Shown here: in pieces, positions 17,333 through 26,647 of the stretch | Numbering within the stretch: the first letter of the stretch is position 1 | How the letters are laid out: every line of letters begins with the position of its first letter | Source of the DNA: Flavobacterium luteum | GTDB lineage: Bacteria > Bacteroidota > Bacteroidia > Flavobacteriales > Flavobacteriaceae | Direction: 5' to 3' | DNA: 64,000 bases | Assembly: GCF_008806775.1 (NCBI RefSeq) | Contig: NZ_WAEM01000006.1 | Location: 62,001 to 126,000, forward strand | Notes under the pieces: generated by a model | Seen by the model: the letters and a program-made list of their open reading frames with translations, nothing else | The model's database searches: none | What the model was told of the DNA's origin: nothing | Program-made: the position numbers and the translations under genes

Positions 17333-18811
17333 ATGAGCAAGAACCTTACTACACGATCAGAAGATTATTCGAAATGGTATAACGAGCTAGTTGTAAAAGC
17401 AGATCTTGCTGAAAACTCTGGCGTAAGAGGCTGTATGGTTATTAAACCCTCTGGATATGCTATATGGGAAAAAATGCAAGCCGAATTAGACCGAATGTTT
17501 AAAGAAACTGGACATAGCAATGCCTATTTCCCTCTGTTTGTTCCAAAAAGCATGTTCGAAGCCGAAGAAAAAAATGCAGAAGGTTTTGCAAAAGAATGTG
17601 CAATTGTTACCCATTATAGATTAAAAAACGATCCAGACAAACCAGGAAAACTAATGGTAGATCCAAATGCAAAATTAGAAGAAGAACTTATAGTTCGTCC
17701 CACTAGTGAAGCCATTATTTGGTCTACTTATAAGGGATGGGTCCAATCGTATAGAGATTTACCTTTGCTTATAAATCAGTGGGCAAATGTAGTGCGTTGG
17801 GAAATGAGAACTCGTTTGTTTTTGCGTACTGCCGAATTTTTATGGCAAGAAGGCCATACTGCTCATGCTACTAAAGATGAGGCAATAGAAGAGTCTGAAA
17901 AAATGATGCATGTCTATGCTGATTTTGTTGAGAATTTTATGGCAATTCCAGTGATAAAAGGGTTGAAAACGGAGACCGAGCGATTTGCAGGAGCAGAAGA
18001 AACCTATTGCATAGAAGCATTAATGCAAGATGGGAAAGCTTTGCAAGCAGGGACCTCGCATTTTTTAGGACAGAATTTTGCCAAAGCATTTGATGTAAAA
18101 TTTGCCAATGCAGAAGGAAAACAAGAATATGTTTGGGGAACCTCATGGGGAGTTTCGACTCGTTTAATGGGGGCTTTGGTTATGACACATTCAGACGATA
18201 AAGGATTGGTTTTGCCTCCAAATTTGGCTCCAATTCAAGTAGTTATTGTACCCATTTTTAAAACAGATGAAGAATTAGAAATCATTTCTAAGGTTGTAAA
18301 TGAATTAGTTTCTGCATTTAAAAAGATTAAAATTGCAGTAAAATTTGATAATAGAACGACTCAAAAACCAGGTTTTAAATTTGCCGAATGGGAATTGAAA
18401 GGCGTTCCAGTTCGAATTGCCGTTGGTCCTAAAGATTTAGAAAATGGAACTTTTGAAGTGGCGAGAAGAGATACACTATCTAAAGAAATAATTTCTAAAG
18501 ATAGTGTTGTATCCTATATCAATGATTTATTAGATCAAATTCAGAAAGATTTGTTCGACAAAGCATTAGATTATAGGGAAAATCATATTACAGAAGTAGA
18601 TTCTTTTGAAGAGTTTAAGGAAGTTTTAGAAAATAAAGGGGGGTTTGTAGCAGCGCATTGGGATGGTACTGCAGAAACTGAAGAGAAAATTAAGGAATTA
18701 ACAAAGGCAACCATTAGGTGCATTCCTTTAAATAGAGTAGAAGTGTCAGGTAAATGCATGTATACAGGGGCTGAATCTACTGGTAGAGTGCTGTTTGCGA
18801 AAGCCTATTAA
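17333..18811 (+). CDS. proS: Prolyl-tRNA synthetase
   Basis: 492 residues from the ATG at 17333. An upstream in-frame ATG at 17315 would add six residues (MCQIIY) that the family lacks. It charges tRNA-Pro with proline. Class II motifs are visible: [21 protein letters not shown] (motif 2) and [13 protein letters not shown]. The anticodon-binding domain and a C-terminal zinc-like domain ([19 protein letters not shown]) follow. Its length and the lack of the editing (INS) domain put it in the archaeal/eukaryotic-like ProRS type that Bacteroidetes use. The gene is followed by tRNA-Glu and rpsT. Confidence 0.95.
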   Translation: MSKNLTTRSEDYSKWYNELVVKADLAENSGVRGCMVIKPSGYAIWEKMQAELDRMFKETGHSNAYFPLFVPKSMFEAEEKNAEGFAKECAIVTHYRLKNDPDKPGKLMVDPNAKLEEELIVRPTSEAIIWSTYKGWVQSYRDLPLLINQWANVVRWEMRTRLFLRTAEFLWQEGHTAHATKDEAIEESEKMMHVYADFVENFMAIPVIKGLKTETERFAGAEETYCIEALMQDGKALQAGTSHFLGQNFAKAFDVKFANAEGKQEYVWGTSWGVSTRLMGALVMTHSDDKGLVLPPNLAPIQVVIVPIFKTDEELEIISKVVNELVSAFKKIKIAVKFDNRTTQKPGFKFAEWELKGVPVRIAVGPKDLENGTFEVARRDTLSKEIISKDSVVSYINDLLDQIQKDLFDKALDYRENHITEVDSFEEFKEVLENKGGFVAAHWDGTAETEEKIKELTKATIRCIPLNRVEVSGKCMYTGAESTGRVLFAKAY

Positions 18812-18840
18812 AAAAAAAATAAAAAAAATTACATCTACTA

Positions 18841-18870
18841 TTGTACGATTAGAAAATAGTTGTATTTTTG
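18841..18870 (+). promoter_or_regulatory. tRNA-Glu promoter
   Basis: TTG at 18841-18843, a 19-base spacer, and TATTTTTG at 18863-18870. It ends 20 bases before the tRNA. Confidence 0.7.
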
Positions 18871-18890
18871 CATCCGCATTAGAGAAGTAT

Positions 18891-18962
18891 GGCCCGTTCG
18901 TCTATCGGTTAGGACGCATGGTTTTCATCCATGTAAGAGGGGTTCGATTCCCCTACGGGCTA
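18891..18962 (+). tRNA. tRNA-Glu (anticodon TTC)
   Basis: Cloverleaf of 72 bases. The acceptor arm is GGCCCGT with ACGGGCT (first pair G-T), followed by discriminator A. The anticodon arm is CATGG-TTTTCAT-CCATG, giving TTC at positions 34-36. The T-arm is AGGGG-TTCGATT-CCCCT. No CCA is encoded. Its own promoter lies upstream. Confidence 0.93.
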
Positions 18963-18994
18963 CAAAATTTCATTTTTTTTAAATGGAATAACTA

Positions 18995-19046
18995 GAAGAA
19001 TAATGGTTCGTTCTTCTAAATTAGAATAAAAATTTTATTCTAATTT
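18995..19046 (+). repeat. Two adjacent hairpins between tRNA-Glu and rpsT
   Basis: AGAAGAA (18995-19001) pairs with TTCTTCT (19012-19018). Next, AAATTAGAATAAAA (19018-19031) pairs with TTTTATTCTAATTT (19033-19046). They lie after the tRNA and before rpsT and may process or terminate the tRNA transcript, or fold the rpsT leader. Confidence 0.5.
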
Positions 19047-19100
19047 AAATGAGTTTATTCTCATCTTGGACTAAAAAAATAATTAAGAAAAAAGAATAAA

Positions 19101-19352
19101 ATGGCAAATCATAAGTCGGCATTAAAGAGAATTAGAAGTAACGAGAAAAGAAGAGTATTGAATCGTTATCAGCATAAAACTACTCGTAATGCAATTAAAG
19201 CGCTACGATTGGCTACTGATAAATCAGATGCTTCTAGCAAATTATCGAGTGTAATTTCTATGATTGATAAATTAGCTAAGAAAAATATTATTCATGATAA
19301 TAAAGCGTCTAATCTAAAATCTAAATTAACTAAGCATGTAGCTAAATTGTAA
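19101..19352 (+). CDS. rpsT: 30S ribosomal protein bS20
   Basis: 83 residues, normal length and composition. The N-terminus MANHKSALKRIRSNEKRR is the S20 signature. The rest is helical and Lys-rich. It binds 16S rRNA early in small-subunit assembly. The leader of about 140 bases after tRNA-Glu contains two hairpins, and a strong terminator follows the gene at 19373-19409. Confidence 0.95.
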   Translation: MANHKSALKRIRSNEKRRVLNRYQHKTTRNAIKALRLATDKSDASSKLSSVISMIDKLAKKNIIHDNKASNLKSKLTKHVAKL

Positions 19353-19372
19353 ATTCTACAATTTCAACATAT

Positions 19373-19409
19373 AAAAAAACTCTCCAAATTATATGGAGAG
19401 TTTTTTTTT
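19373..19409 (+). terminator. rpsT terminator
   Basis: ACTCTCCA (19379-19386) pairs with TGGAGAGT (19394-19401). It is preceded by A6 and followed by T8. Confidence 0.85.
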
Positions 19410-19860
19410 ACAATTAAATGTATCTTGTTTTATAATAAATTATATTCTCAATACAAACTAATAAAAGTTTTAATAGTTTGGAATTCAAAAAGAATTTCCT
19501 GAAAAAAATTAATTAACTTATTTACTAGATTTATTATTAACGAACAGTTAGTAATTTTAGAAACCAGTATTACTATTTATTATTTTGGTTTTAAAAGCAA
19601 ACAACGTTTACTTATAACTTTCACACAATAAAAAATTTTGATAAAAATAATTTTATAAAACTTTCTTTAAGCCTAATGGAATAACATTATAATTATATAG
19701 GCTATTTTTCAGTATTATGCCTAAAACTAAATAAATCTACATATTAATCCTGTTCAAGCTCATCTTTTTTAAATGCATTTAGAAATATTATATTTAATCA
19801 TATCCTTAATTTTTGCTTATACTAGACCAACATTGTTTTTATTTGATGGCTTTTATATAA

Positions 19861-19893
19861 TAAAAAAGTTTGATAAAACTACTTCGTCAAACT
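19861..19893 (-). terminator. Terminator after the hybrid kinase genes
   Basis: AGTTTGA (19867-19873) pairs with TCAAACT (19887-19893). On the minus strand the stem is followed by T6. It lies 57 bases beyond the stop codon of the gene at 19950. Confidence 0.55.
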
Positions 19894-19949
19894 GTCTCTA
19901 ATTCCAATAAAAAAATAATACCTATTACTGTTTAGCAACTATTTTTGCA

Positions 19950-22061
19950 TTATGATCCTTTATTTTTACCTAAAAACACCTGATCAATTATTTCAAATAA
20001 TTTTTCTCTATTAATAGGTTTAGTAATATAATTATAAAAACCTGCTTTAAATATTCTCTCTTCATCATCGCTAGATGAATAAGCTGTTTGTGCAACAACA
20101 GTTAACTCTGGTCTTATTGCTTTAATTTTTTCTAAAGCTTCAAATCCATTCATAACGGGCATTTTAATATCCATTAATACCAAATCAATATTTGAATTAT
20201 TGATACAAAACTCAACTGCCTCTAGTCCGTTAACTGCTCTTATTATTTTATAATTTTTGAGTTGCATTATCTTTTGAAACAATAAGAAATTTAAATTATC
20301 ATCTTCTGCAATTAATATTGTTCCATCTTCTTCCCCTTTAGAAACGCCAATAGTGTTAATTGATTGTACTACTATTTTTTGAACTTTATCATATATTAAA
20401 GGAATTGAAAATGAAAATACTGATCCTTTTTCAACTTTAGATTCTAAAGTTATTGTTCCGCCCATCATGTCTACATATGCTTTTGATATTGCTAGGCCTA
20501 GACCTAAACCACCAACTTTTATAGAAACATCACTTTCTACTCTTTTAAATCGATCAAAAATATGTTTGTGATTTTCTTTGTCAATTCCAAGACCAGTGTC
20601 TTTAATTTTAAAAATAATTTTTTCGTTTTTATCATCTACAGTATAACCAAATGCAACATATCCTTCATCGGTAAATTTAATGGCATTTGTAACCAAATTA
20701 ACAATGATTTGTTTTAATTTAGTTTCATCGGTAATAATATTATAAGGAACGGGTTTGAGATTATCGAGTAATTTAAATTCAATTTTTTTAGTTTTTGGAA
20801 TAGTAATCTTTATTGTCTCATACAATTCGCTAATACAGGATTCTAAATTTATATTTGTATAATTTGGAGTAATTTGATTGGAATCTATCTTAGACATTTC
20901 TATAAGATCATCAATAATTGAAACCAAATTTTTGCCGCTTTTATCAATTACTTTTAAATACTCTAATTTTTCTTTTTCATTTAATTCTGTATTAATTAAT
21001 AAATCAGTAAAACCATTGATTGCATTCATTGGAGTTCTAATCTCATGCGATAAATTGGCTAAAAATGATGCTTTAAGCCTATCCCCTTCTTCAGCACGTA
21101 TTTTTGATTTTATTAATTCTATTTTTTGATTGCTGTTTTCTTCAAAAAGATTTCCAATATAACTAAATTCGCCAGAAGTGTTTTTTAATTCTTTTATAGC
21201 TTTTTTATTTCCAGTTTCAAGCACTCTTGTCATTAATTCTAAAGGAAAATAAAGCCATTTTCTAGTCATTATTAGATTAACAACTAAATTTATAATAAAA
21301 GCTAAAATAATAATATATAAAATGGTAATTGTGTTGTCAAAATAAACATCGAAATTTCTTATAAACATTAACTTAGTTATGTTTTTATTCTGACAATCTT
21401 TTAATTCAATATTTGCATAAATTTTATGCCCTCCTATTTCAGACTCAACTTTTTTAGAAGTAAATTCAATTTCTGAGCTTGTTAAGGTTTCTAAATCTTC
21501 AATGAAGCTATTATCTAAAAGTCTAACTACAAAAAAATACCCAGAGGGCTTTGTTTTTGTTTTCAATGGATCGTCTGAAGGATGAACTGATGCACCAATT
21601 ACTTCTGCCAAACCTTCAGGGATTTTTAAATAAAACCTATTTATTCCTCCTTTATTAAGATTTTTTATAGCTTGTTTAGGGATAAAATTAGTTGATTTTA
21701 TTTTAGAGGAAGAGGCATTAATAATAAATTTATTATCTACATCATAAGCTCCTAAATAATCTGCATTATATATTTCTAATTCATTACCAATAGTTTCATT
21801 ATACCATACTGAATCTTTAGTTTTAAAAAAATTTACAAACTCGTCCCAGTTTGTATCATTATTTATTGCAACTCGAATTGGCTTAGAATCTAGAACAAAT
21901 AATTTATCAACTTCATTTTGAAACTGATTTTTTGAGTTCGTATAAACTTGTTGTTCTACTTGAGTAGTATAATAAAAAAGAGCAGAATAAAGAAAAATAA
22001 AAAAAATACTAGACGAAAAAATCAAAAATAAAATTTTTGGATATGTTTTTTTAATGGTCAT
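19950..22061 (-). CDS. CHASE4-type hybrid histidine kinase (copy 1)
   Basis: 703 residues. A first membrane helix lies at about 10-30, then an extracytoplasmic CHASE4-like sensor of about 200 residues (NDTNWDEFVNFF, GASVHPSDDP), and a second helix at about 245-265. The kinase follows: HisKA with His339 in SHEIRTPMNAINGF, then HATPase_c with NLVTNAIKFTDEG and GLGLGLAISKAYV. A receiver domain at the C-terminus carries the phospho-acceptor Asp631 in VLMDIKMPVMNG. It senses an unknown extracellular or periplasmic signal and passes phosphate to its own receiver. No HPt domain is attached. A second kinase of the same build lies 70 bases upstream, so the pair arose by duplication. Confidence 0.92.
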   Translation of the reverse strand: MTIKKTYPKILFLIFSSSIFFIFLYSALFYYTTQVEQQVYTNSKNQFQNEVDKLFVLDSKPIRVAINNDTNWDEFVNFFKTKDSVWYNETIGNELEIYNADYLGAYDVDNKFIINASSSKIKSTNFIPKQAIKNLNKGGINRFYLKIPEGLAEVIGASVHPSDDPLKTKTKPSGYFFVVRLLDNSFIEDLETLTSSEIEFTSKKVESEIGGHKIYANIELKDCQNKNITKLMFIRNFDVYFDNTITILYIIILAFIINLVVNLIMTRKWLYFPLELMTRVLETGNKKAIKELKNTSGEFSYIGNLFEENSNQKIELIKSKIRAEEGDRLKASFLANLSHEIRTPMNAINGFTDLLINTELNEKEKLEYLKVIDKSGKNLVSIIDDLIEMSKIDSNQITPNYTNINLESCISELYETIKITIPKTKKIEFKLLDNLKPVPYNIITDETKLKQIIVNLVTNAIKFTDEGYVAFGYTVDDKNEKIIFKIKDTGLGIDKENHKHIFDRFKRVESDVSIKVGGLGLGLAISKAYVDMMGGTITLESKVEKGSVFSFSIPLIYDKVQKIVVQSINTIGVSKGEEDGTILIAEDDNLNFLLFQKIMQLKNYKIIRAVNGLEAVEFCINNSNIDLVLMDIKMPVMNGFEALEKIKAIRPELTVVAQTAYSSSDDEERIFKAGFYNYITKPINREKLFEIIDQVFLGKNKGS

Positions 22062-22131
22062 TAGCGTTTCTAAAAAATATTTTAAACGAATATAAAAAAT
22101 AAAAAATAAAAATCAGTATAAATATTCAATA

Positions 22132-24246
22132 CTACTTTTTATCCTTTCGAAATAAATCATCCAACAGTTCAAATATCTTTTCTTTATCTAAAGGTTTTGT
22201 GATATAATCTGTAAAACCAGCTTGTAGAACTCGCTCTTTATCTTCTGATGATGAATGAGCAGTTTGAGCTATAACTGGGAGATTGGGTAAAAAAACTTTA
22301 ATTTTATCAAAGGCAGTGTATCCATCCATAACTGGCATTTTAATATCCATAAATACTAAATCAATAGCTGGATTTGTTGAACATATAGTTACCGCTTCCT
22401 GACCGTTTACTGCTCTTATTGTAGTATAATTCTTTAATTCAAGAATCTTTTTTAGTAGTAAGAAATTAATATTATCATCCTCGGCAATCAATATCACTAT
22501 ATCACTATTTGTTTCGATATCATTTACAATTTCTTCATCTGGCTTCTTTGGTAAGTTATTCTTATCATATTTTAACGGTATTGAAAATATAAAAGTTGAA
22601 CCCTCCCCAACAGTCGATTCTACTTGAATTGTACCCCCCAACATTTCTACATATGCTTTACATATAGCCAATCCAAGGCCTAAACCACTCAATTCTACTG
22701 AAAAATCGTCTTCAATTCTTCTGAAACGATCGAAAATTACACTAACATTTTTCTTGTCAATCCCAATTCCAGAATCTCTTACTGTAATTTCTAAGAATTT
22801 TTCTTTTTCATGGACTACATAGCCAAAACCTACTTTTCCATTATTAGTATATTTAATGGCATTTGTAATTAAATTAGTAATGATTTGTTTTAGCTTAACT
22901 TCATCAGAGAGTATATTTTTTGTAATAGGATTAGGATTATCAATAACATAAAAATCAATGTTTTTCTCTGCTGGAATGGTCACTTTTATGGTGTCATATA
23001 AGTCATGCAAGCATTTATTTAAATCAAAACCTACTAATTTAGGTGAAATTTGGTTGGCATCAATCTTAGACATTTCAAGGAGATCTTCTATAATAGAAAC
23101 CAAATTACTCCCACTATTACGAATAATTTGTAAATATTCTGATTTATCATTTTTACTTAAAGTAGAATCATTTAATAAATCACTAAAACCAATAATAGCA
23201 TTCATTGGAGTTCTAATTTCGTGAGATACATTAGCTAAAAATGACGATTTAAGTTTGTCGCTTTCTTCTGCTTTTTGCTTTGCAATTAACAATTGTCTCT
23301 TCTGATTGCTATTTTCCTCAAAGAGATTTCCTATATAACCAAACTCACCAGGTGATTTCTTTAAAACTTTTATTGCTTCCTCATTTCCTGTTTCTAAAAT
23401 ATTTGTAATCGTTTTTAGAGGTTCGTACATCCACTTTCTTGAATAATACAGATATATTATAATGTTTAAAATAAACGCAAGTATAATAATAGATAGTATT
23501 TTTTTTGTACTTCTAAAATCTAAATTAAATGGTCTTTTAAAAACTATTTCAGAAACTACTTTATTGCCCCAATCTTTTAGTACTAAAACTTTAGTTACGT
23601 TATCCTTATCAGTAATAGTGTCTGTATCATTGTAAACTAAACTTGCTTGAGAACTACTAATTTTTTGAAGATTATTAAAATAGTTTTTATCTAAAAGTCT
23701 AGCCATAATAAAATAGCCCGAAGGTTTGTGCTTATTCTTTTTAGGATCATCAGATGGATGTATTGTTGCTCCAAAAACCTCAATGATTCCTTCAGGAATT
23801 CTCATGTAAAACTGTGAAACTTTTTTAGAATATAAATCAGTTAAGACTTGTTTTGGAATAAAATTTTCTGTTTTAATTTTTGAAGTCGATGTCTTGACAA
23901 TAAACTCATTAGATAAATTATAAACTCCTACATAATCAATTTCGTACGATTTAAATTCTTCAACAACGAATTGATTATACCAACTAATATCTTTTATTTT
24001 TGCAAAATCATACAAACCATCCCAAAACGTTACATCGTTTAGGGTTGCCAAATGAGTTTTAGAATTCAATTGAGATAAAGTGACTACTTCAGTACTAAAT
24101 TGAGTGTTTGTAGTCTTATAAACCTCTTTTTCTTGTTGAATTGTATAAACGTAAAGAAAAATATAAAGTAGAAAAAAGAGACAACTTGTGGTTATAATCA
24201 AAAATAATAATTTTGAATATATTTTGAGGTTAAAACGTTTATTCAT
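22132..24246 (-). CDS. CHASE4-type hybrid histidine kinase (copy 2)
   Basis: 704 residues from the ATG at 24246. A GTG seven codons earlier is possible, but the ATG start aligns with the N-terminus of copy 1. Domain order is the same: helix near 12-35, CHASE4-like sensor (NDVTFWDGLYDFAKIKDISW, GATIHPSDDPKK), second helix near 250-270, HisKA with His342 (SHEIRTPMNAIIGF), HATPase_c, and a receiver with Asp634 (VFMDIKMPVMDG). The two sensor domains differ much more than the catalytic parts, which suggests that the copies answer to different signals. The gene is first in a leftward pair with copy 1 and about 100 bases downstream of the radical SAM gene. Confidence 0.92.
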   Translation of the reverse strand: MNKRFNLKIYSKLLFLIITTSCLFFLLYIFLYVYTIQQEKEVYKTTNTQFSTEVVTLSQLNSKTHLATLNDVTFWDGLYDFAKIKDISWYNQFVVEEFKSYEIDYVGVYNLSNEFIVKTSTSKIKTENFIPKQVLTDLYSKKVSQFYMRIPEGIIEVFGATIHPSDDPKKNKHKPSGYFIMARLLDKNYFNNLQKISSSQASLVYNDTDTITDKDNVTKVLVLKDWGNKVVSEIVFKRPFNLDFRSTKKILSIIILAFILNIIIYLYYSRKWMYEPLKTITNILETGNEEAIKVLKKSPGEFGYIGNLFEENSNQKRQLLIAKQKAEESDKLKSSFLANVSHEIRTPMNAIIGFSDLLNDSTLSKNDKSEYLQIIRNSGSNLVSIIEDLLEMSKIDANQISPKLVGFDLNKCLHDLYDTIKVTIPAEKNIDFYVIDNPNPITKNILSDEVKLKQIITNLITNAIKYTNNGKVGFGYVVHEKEKFLEITVRDSGIGIDKKNVSVIFDRFRRIEDDFSVELSGLGLGLAICKAYVEMLGGTIQVESTVGEGSTFIFSIPLKYDKNNLPKKPDEEIVNDIETNSDIVILIAEDDNINFLLLKKILELKNYTTIRAVNGQEAVTICSTNPAIDLVFMDIKMPVMDGYTAFDKIKVFLPNLPVIAQTAHSSSEDKERVLQAGFTDYITKPLDKEKIFELLDDLFRKDKK

Positions 24247-24345
24247 AGAATTTTGGGTAGAATTCACAATAAAATACGCTATAAATATAAATATTTTTCA
24301 ATGAATTAAGATTTTATTTGTAAAATATATTTTTTATTATTTGTT

Positions 24346-26547
24346 TTATAAAATTAAAAGTCCAAAATTTCTTAAAGAGTTAATTGGTTTAGATTGCCAA
24401 AACAATTCAAAATCTTCTAAACTAGTTTCGAAATCTAATTTTAATTCATTAAAAGAATAAACTTTAGAATTTTTAACTGCAATTTTTTGTAGCATATCAA
24501 CTAGCCATTCGCCTTCTAATTTATTTACTTGGATAGTGAAACTTTCTTTTTTGTCATGAAAAGTCAACTTCAACATTTCCCAAGAGCTTCCCTTTTTAGA
24601 TTTAGTAAATTGGTCAACACTTGGCTCACCTCCTAGCCAAACTATTTTAGCATTTGGTTTGTCATTTCGAGAAACAAAGCTATCTAACTCATCTTGTAAA
24701 GCAGTTAAAATAAAGTCTTCTGGAATTTTCGTTTTTGGAATCTTAAACTCAAACCAATCTTGCAACGGATAATCAAAACAAATACCGTGCATAAAGTTGA
24801 ACAATGATTTCTTTAATCCAAAACTAAATTGATCGTGATCTATTCCTGTCTTATCACTATAATTGATATCGTTATTAGCAAAGGTTCCTATGCTTTCTGT
24901 CACTTTTACAACACCAAATTGTTCTGGATACATACCAACAGGACTATGCGCTGTCATCGCAAATTGATGCCAAAATCCCGATTGTAAAACTCCAACTTCA
25001 AACAATTGACGCACCATTTCTAAGCTATCAACAGTTTCCTGGATGGTTTGTGTGGGATATCCATACATCAAATATGCATGAACCATAATTCCAGCTTCAG
25101 TGAAATTTCGAGTTACTTTTGCTACTTGTTCAACGGTTACGCCCTTATCAATTAGTTTCAATAATCTATCTGAAGCCACTTCCAATCCTCCAGAAACAGC
25201 AATGCAACCCGAAGCTTTTAATAACAAACATAAATCTTGGGTAAAACTCTTCTCAAATCGAATGTTGGTCCACCAAGTAACCGAAATTTTTCGGCGTAAA
25301 ATTTCTAAAGCAACTTCTCGCATTAGGGCTGGCGGGGCTGCTTCATCTACAAAATGAAAACCGTTTTGACCCGTTTTCTCGGATAGCTCTTGAATTCGGT
25401 CTACAATTATTTTAGCAGCAACAGGCTCATATATTTTGATGTAATCTAAAGAAATATCACAAAACGTACATTTACCCCAATAGCAACCATGAGCCATAGT
25501 GAGTTTATTCCAACGTCCATCGCTCCACATGCGGTGCATTGGATTTACAATTTCAATTACTGAAATGTATTTATCCAGAAATAAATCCGAATAATCAGGA
25601 GTACCGACTTGAGATTGTTTGTAATCCTTTTTTAATGAATTATTTTTATAAACTACTTCTCCGTTTTCCAAAAGAAAAGTCCGTTTATATTCCTTATCAA
25701 TTATTCCTTTTTCATTGTCAATTAGCAATTGAATTGGCAATTCTCCGTCATCTAAAGTGATAAAATCGAAAAACTCAAATACTCGTTTATCTGAAAGCGA
25801 ACGTAATTCCGTATTTGGAAAACCACCACCCATAGCAATTTTGATATTTGGATAATGCTTCTTTACCCATTGCGCGCATCGAAAAGTAGCATATAGATTT
25901 CCAGGAAAGGGTACCGAAATCAAGAATAAAGTAGGCTGAATGATTTCCATTTTTGGTGCCAAAATCGAAATCAGAATTTCATCAATATAGGTTAGTTCTT
26001 TTTGTAAAGCTTCGTATAATTCATCAAACGAATTGGCACTTCTTCCCAATCGTTCGGCATATCGGCTAAAACTAAAGTTTTCATCGACACATTCTACAAT
26101 AAAATCGGAGATATCTTCGAGATATAACGTGGCTAAATGTTTGGCTTTATCTTGGGTTCCCATTGTTCCGAAAGCCCAGTCTAATTCTTCTAATTGCGAG
26201 AAGCGAGAGGCCTCGGGCAAATAATCATCTTGACAAATTTGTAGCGCTAAGGTTGGATTTTTTCCTTGCAAAAATGCAATTACAGAATCAATAGTTTTTA
26301 TGTATTCGTGTTGTAATGCTAATATTCTTTGGGTATTGGGCGTTAGGTTTGAGATGCTGGGCCTTAATTGAAATAAATTTTCTAATCCTTGTTTCGAAAA
26401 TAACTCTAAAATTACTTCAATACCCAAATCGGCTTGAACCGAGTCAATATTTTTAGTATTCAGAAATCCTTTGATATAAGCCGTCGCTGGATATGGCGTA
26501 TTCAGCTGGGTAAATGGTGGCGTTATTAGGAAGAGTTTTGTGGTCAA
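24346..26547 (-). CDS. B12-binding domain radical SAM protein
   Basis: 733 residues, of the large COG1032 radical SAM group with an N-terminal cobalamin-binding-like domain (about 180-280, with IAMGGGFPNTELR). The radical SAM cluster is Cys355, Cys360 and Cys363 in HGCYWGKCTFCD. This is a CX4CX2C spacing and not the usual CX3CX2C; the DNA was read directly and the spacing is real. The core continues with VDEAAPPALM and AYLMYGYPTQT. The substrate is unknown. Members of this group make methyl transfers or ring rearrangements, or modify peptides and lipids. No precursor peptide or carrier gene is visible beside it. Confidence 0.85.
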   Translation of the reverse strand: MTTKLFLITPPFTQLNTPYPATAYIKGFLNTKNIDSVQADLGIEVILELFSKQGLENLFQLRPSISNLTPNTQRILALQHEYIKTIDSVIAFLQGKNPTLALQICQDDYLPEASRFSQLEELDWAFGTMGTQDKAKHLATLYLEDISDFIVECVDENFSFSRYAERLGRSANSFDELYEALQKELTYIDEILISILAPKMEIIQPTLFLISVPFPGNLYATFRCAQWVKKHYPNIKIAMGGGFPNTELRSLSDKRVFEFFDFITLDDGELPIQLLIDNEKGIIDKEYKRTFLLENGEVVYKNNSLKKDYKQSQVGTPDYSDLFLDKYISVIEIVNPMHRMWSDGRWNKLTMAHGCYWGKCTFCDISLDYIKIYEPVAAKIIVDRIQELSEKTGQNGFHFVDEAAPPALMREVALEILRRKISVTWWTNIRFEKSFTQDLCLLLKASGCIAVSGGLEVASDRLLKLIDKGVTVEQVAKVTRNFTEAGIMVHAYLMYGYPTQTIQETVDSLEMVRQLFEVGVLQSGFWHQFAMTAHSPVGMYPEQFGVVKVTESIGTFANNDINYSDKTGIDHDQFSFGLKKSLFNFMHGICFDYPLQDWFEFKIPKTKIPEDFILTALQDELDSFVSRNDKPNAKIVWLGGEPSVDQFTKSKKGSSWEMLKLTFHDKKESFTIQVNKLEGEWLVDMLQKIAVKNSKVYSFNELKLDFETSLEDFELFWQSKPINSLRNFGLLIL

Positions 26548-26597
26548 TGAAAATCTATTTTAGGCAAAAGTAAGATTACTAATTGATTTTATACTAT

Positions 26598-26626
26598 AAA
26601 AAAACCATCTGAATTCAGATGGTTTT
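26598..26626 (-). terminator. Terminator after the carboxylase operon
   Basis: A 26-base perfect palindrome (26601-26626) centred on GAATTC, with arms AAAACCATCTGAA and TTCAGATGGTTTT. It is followed by T7 on the minus strand and lies 22 bases past the stop codon of the operon's last gene. Confidence 0.75.
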
Positions 26627-26647
26627 ATATTTAATGTGAATTTCGTT

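Larger units (their letters stand above)
19353..19949. other. Intergenic region of about 600 bases without a gene
   Basis: It contains the rpsT terminator at its left end and the histidine kinase terminator at its right end. In between, both strands are broken by many stop codons in all frames and no structured RNA or repeat is evident. It may be remnant DNA. Confidence 0.6.

Noticed and set aside
18795..18995. Open frame of 66 codons over tRNA-Glu
   Set aside because: It reads through the tRNA gene and its promoter.
26601..26626. 26-base palindrome as an operator
   Set aside because: It sits right after the last gene of the carboxylase operon and is followed by T7 on that strand, so a terminator explains it.
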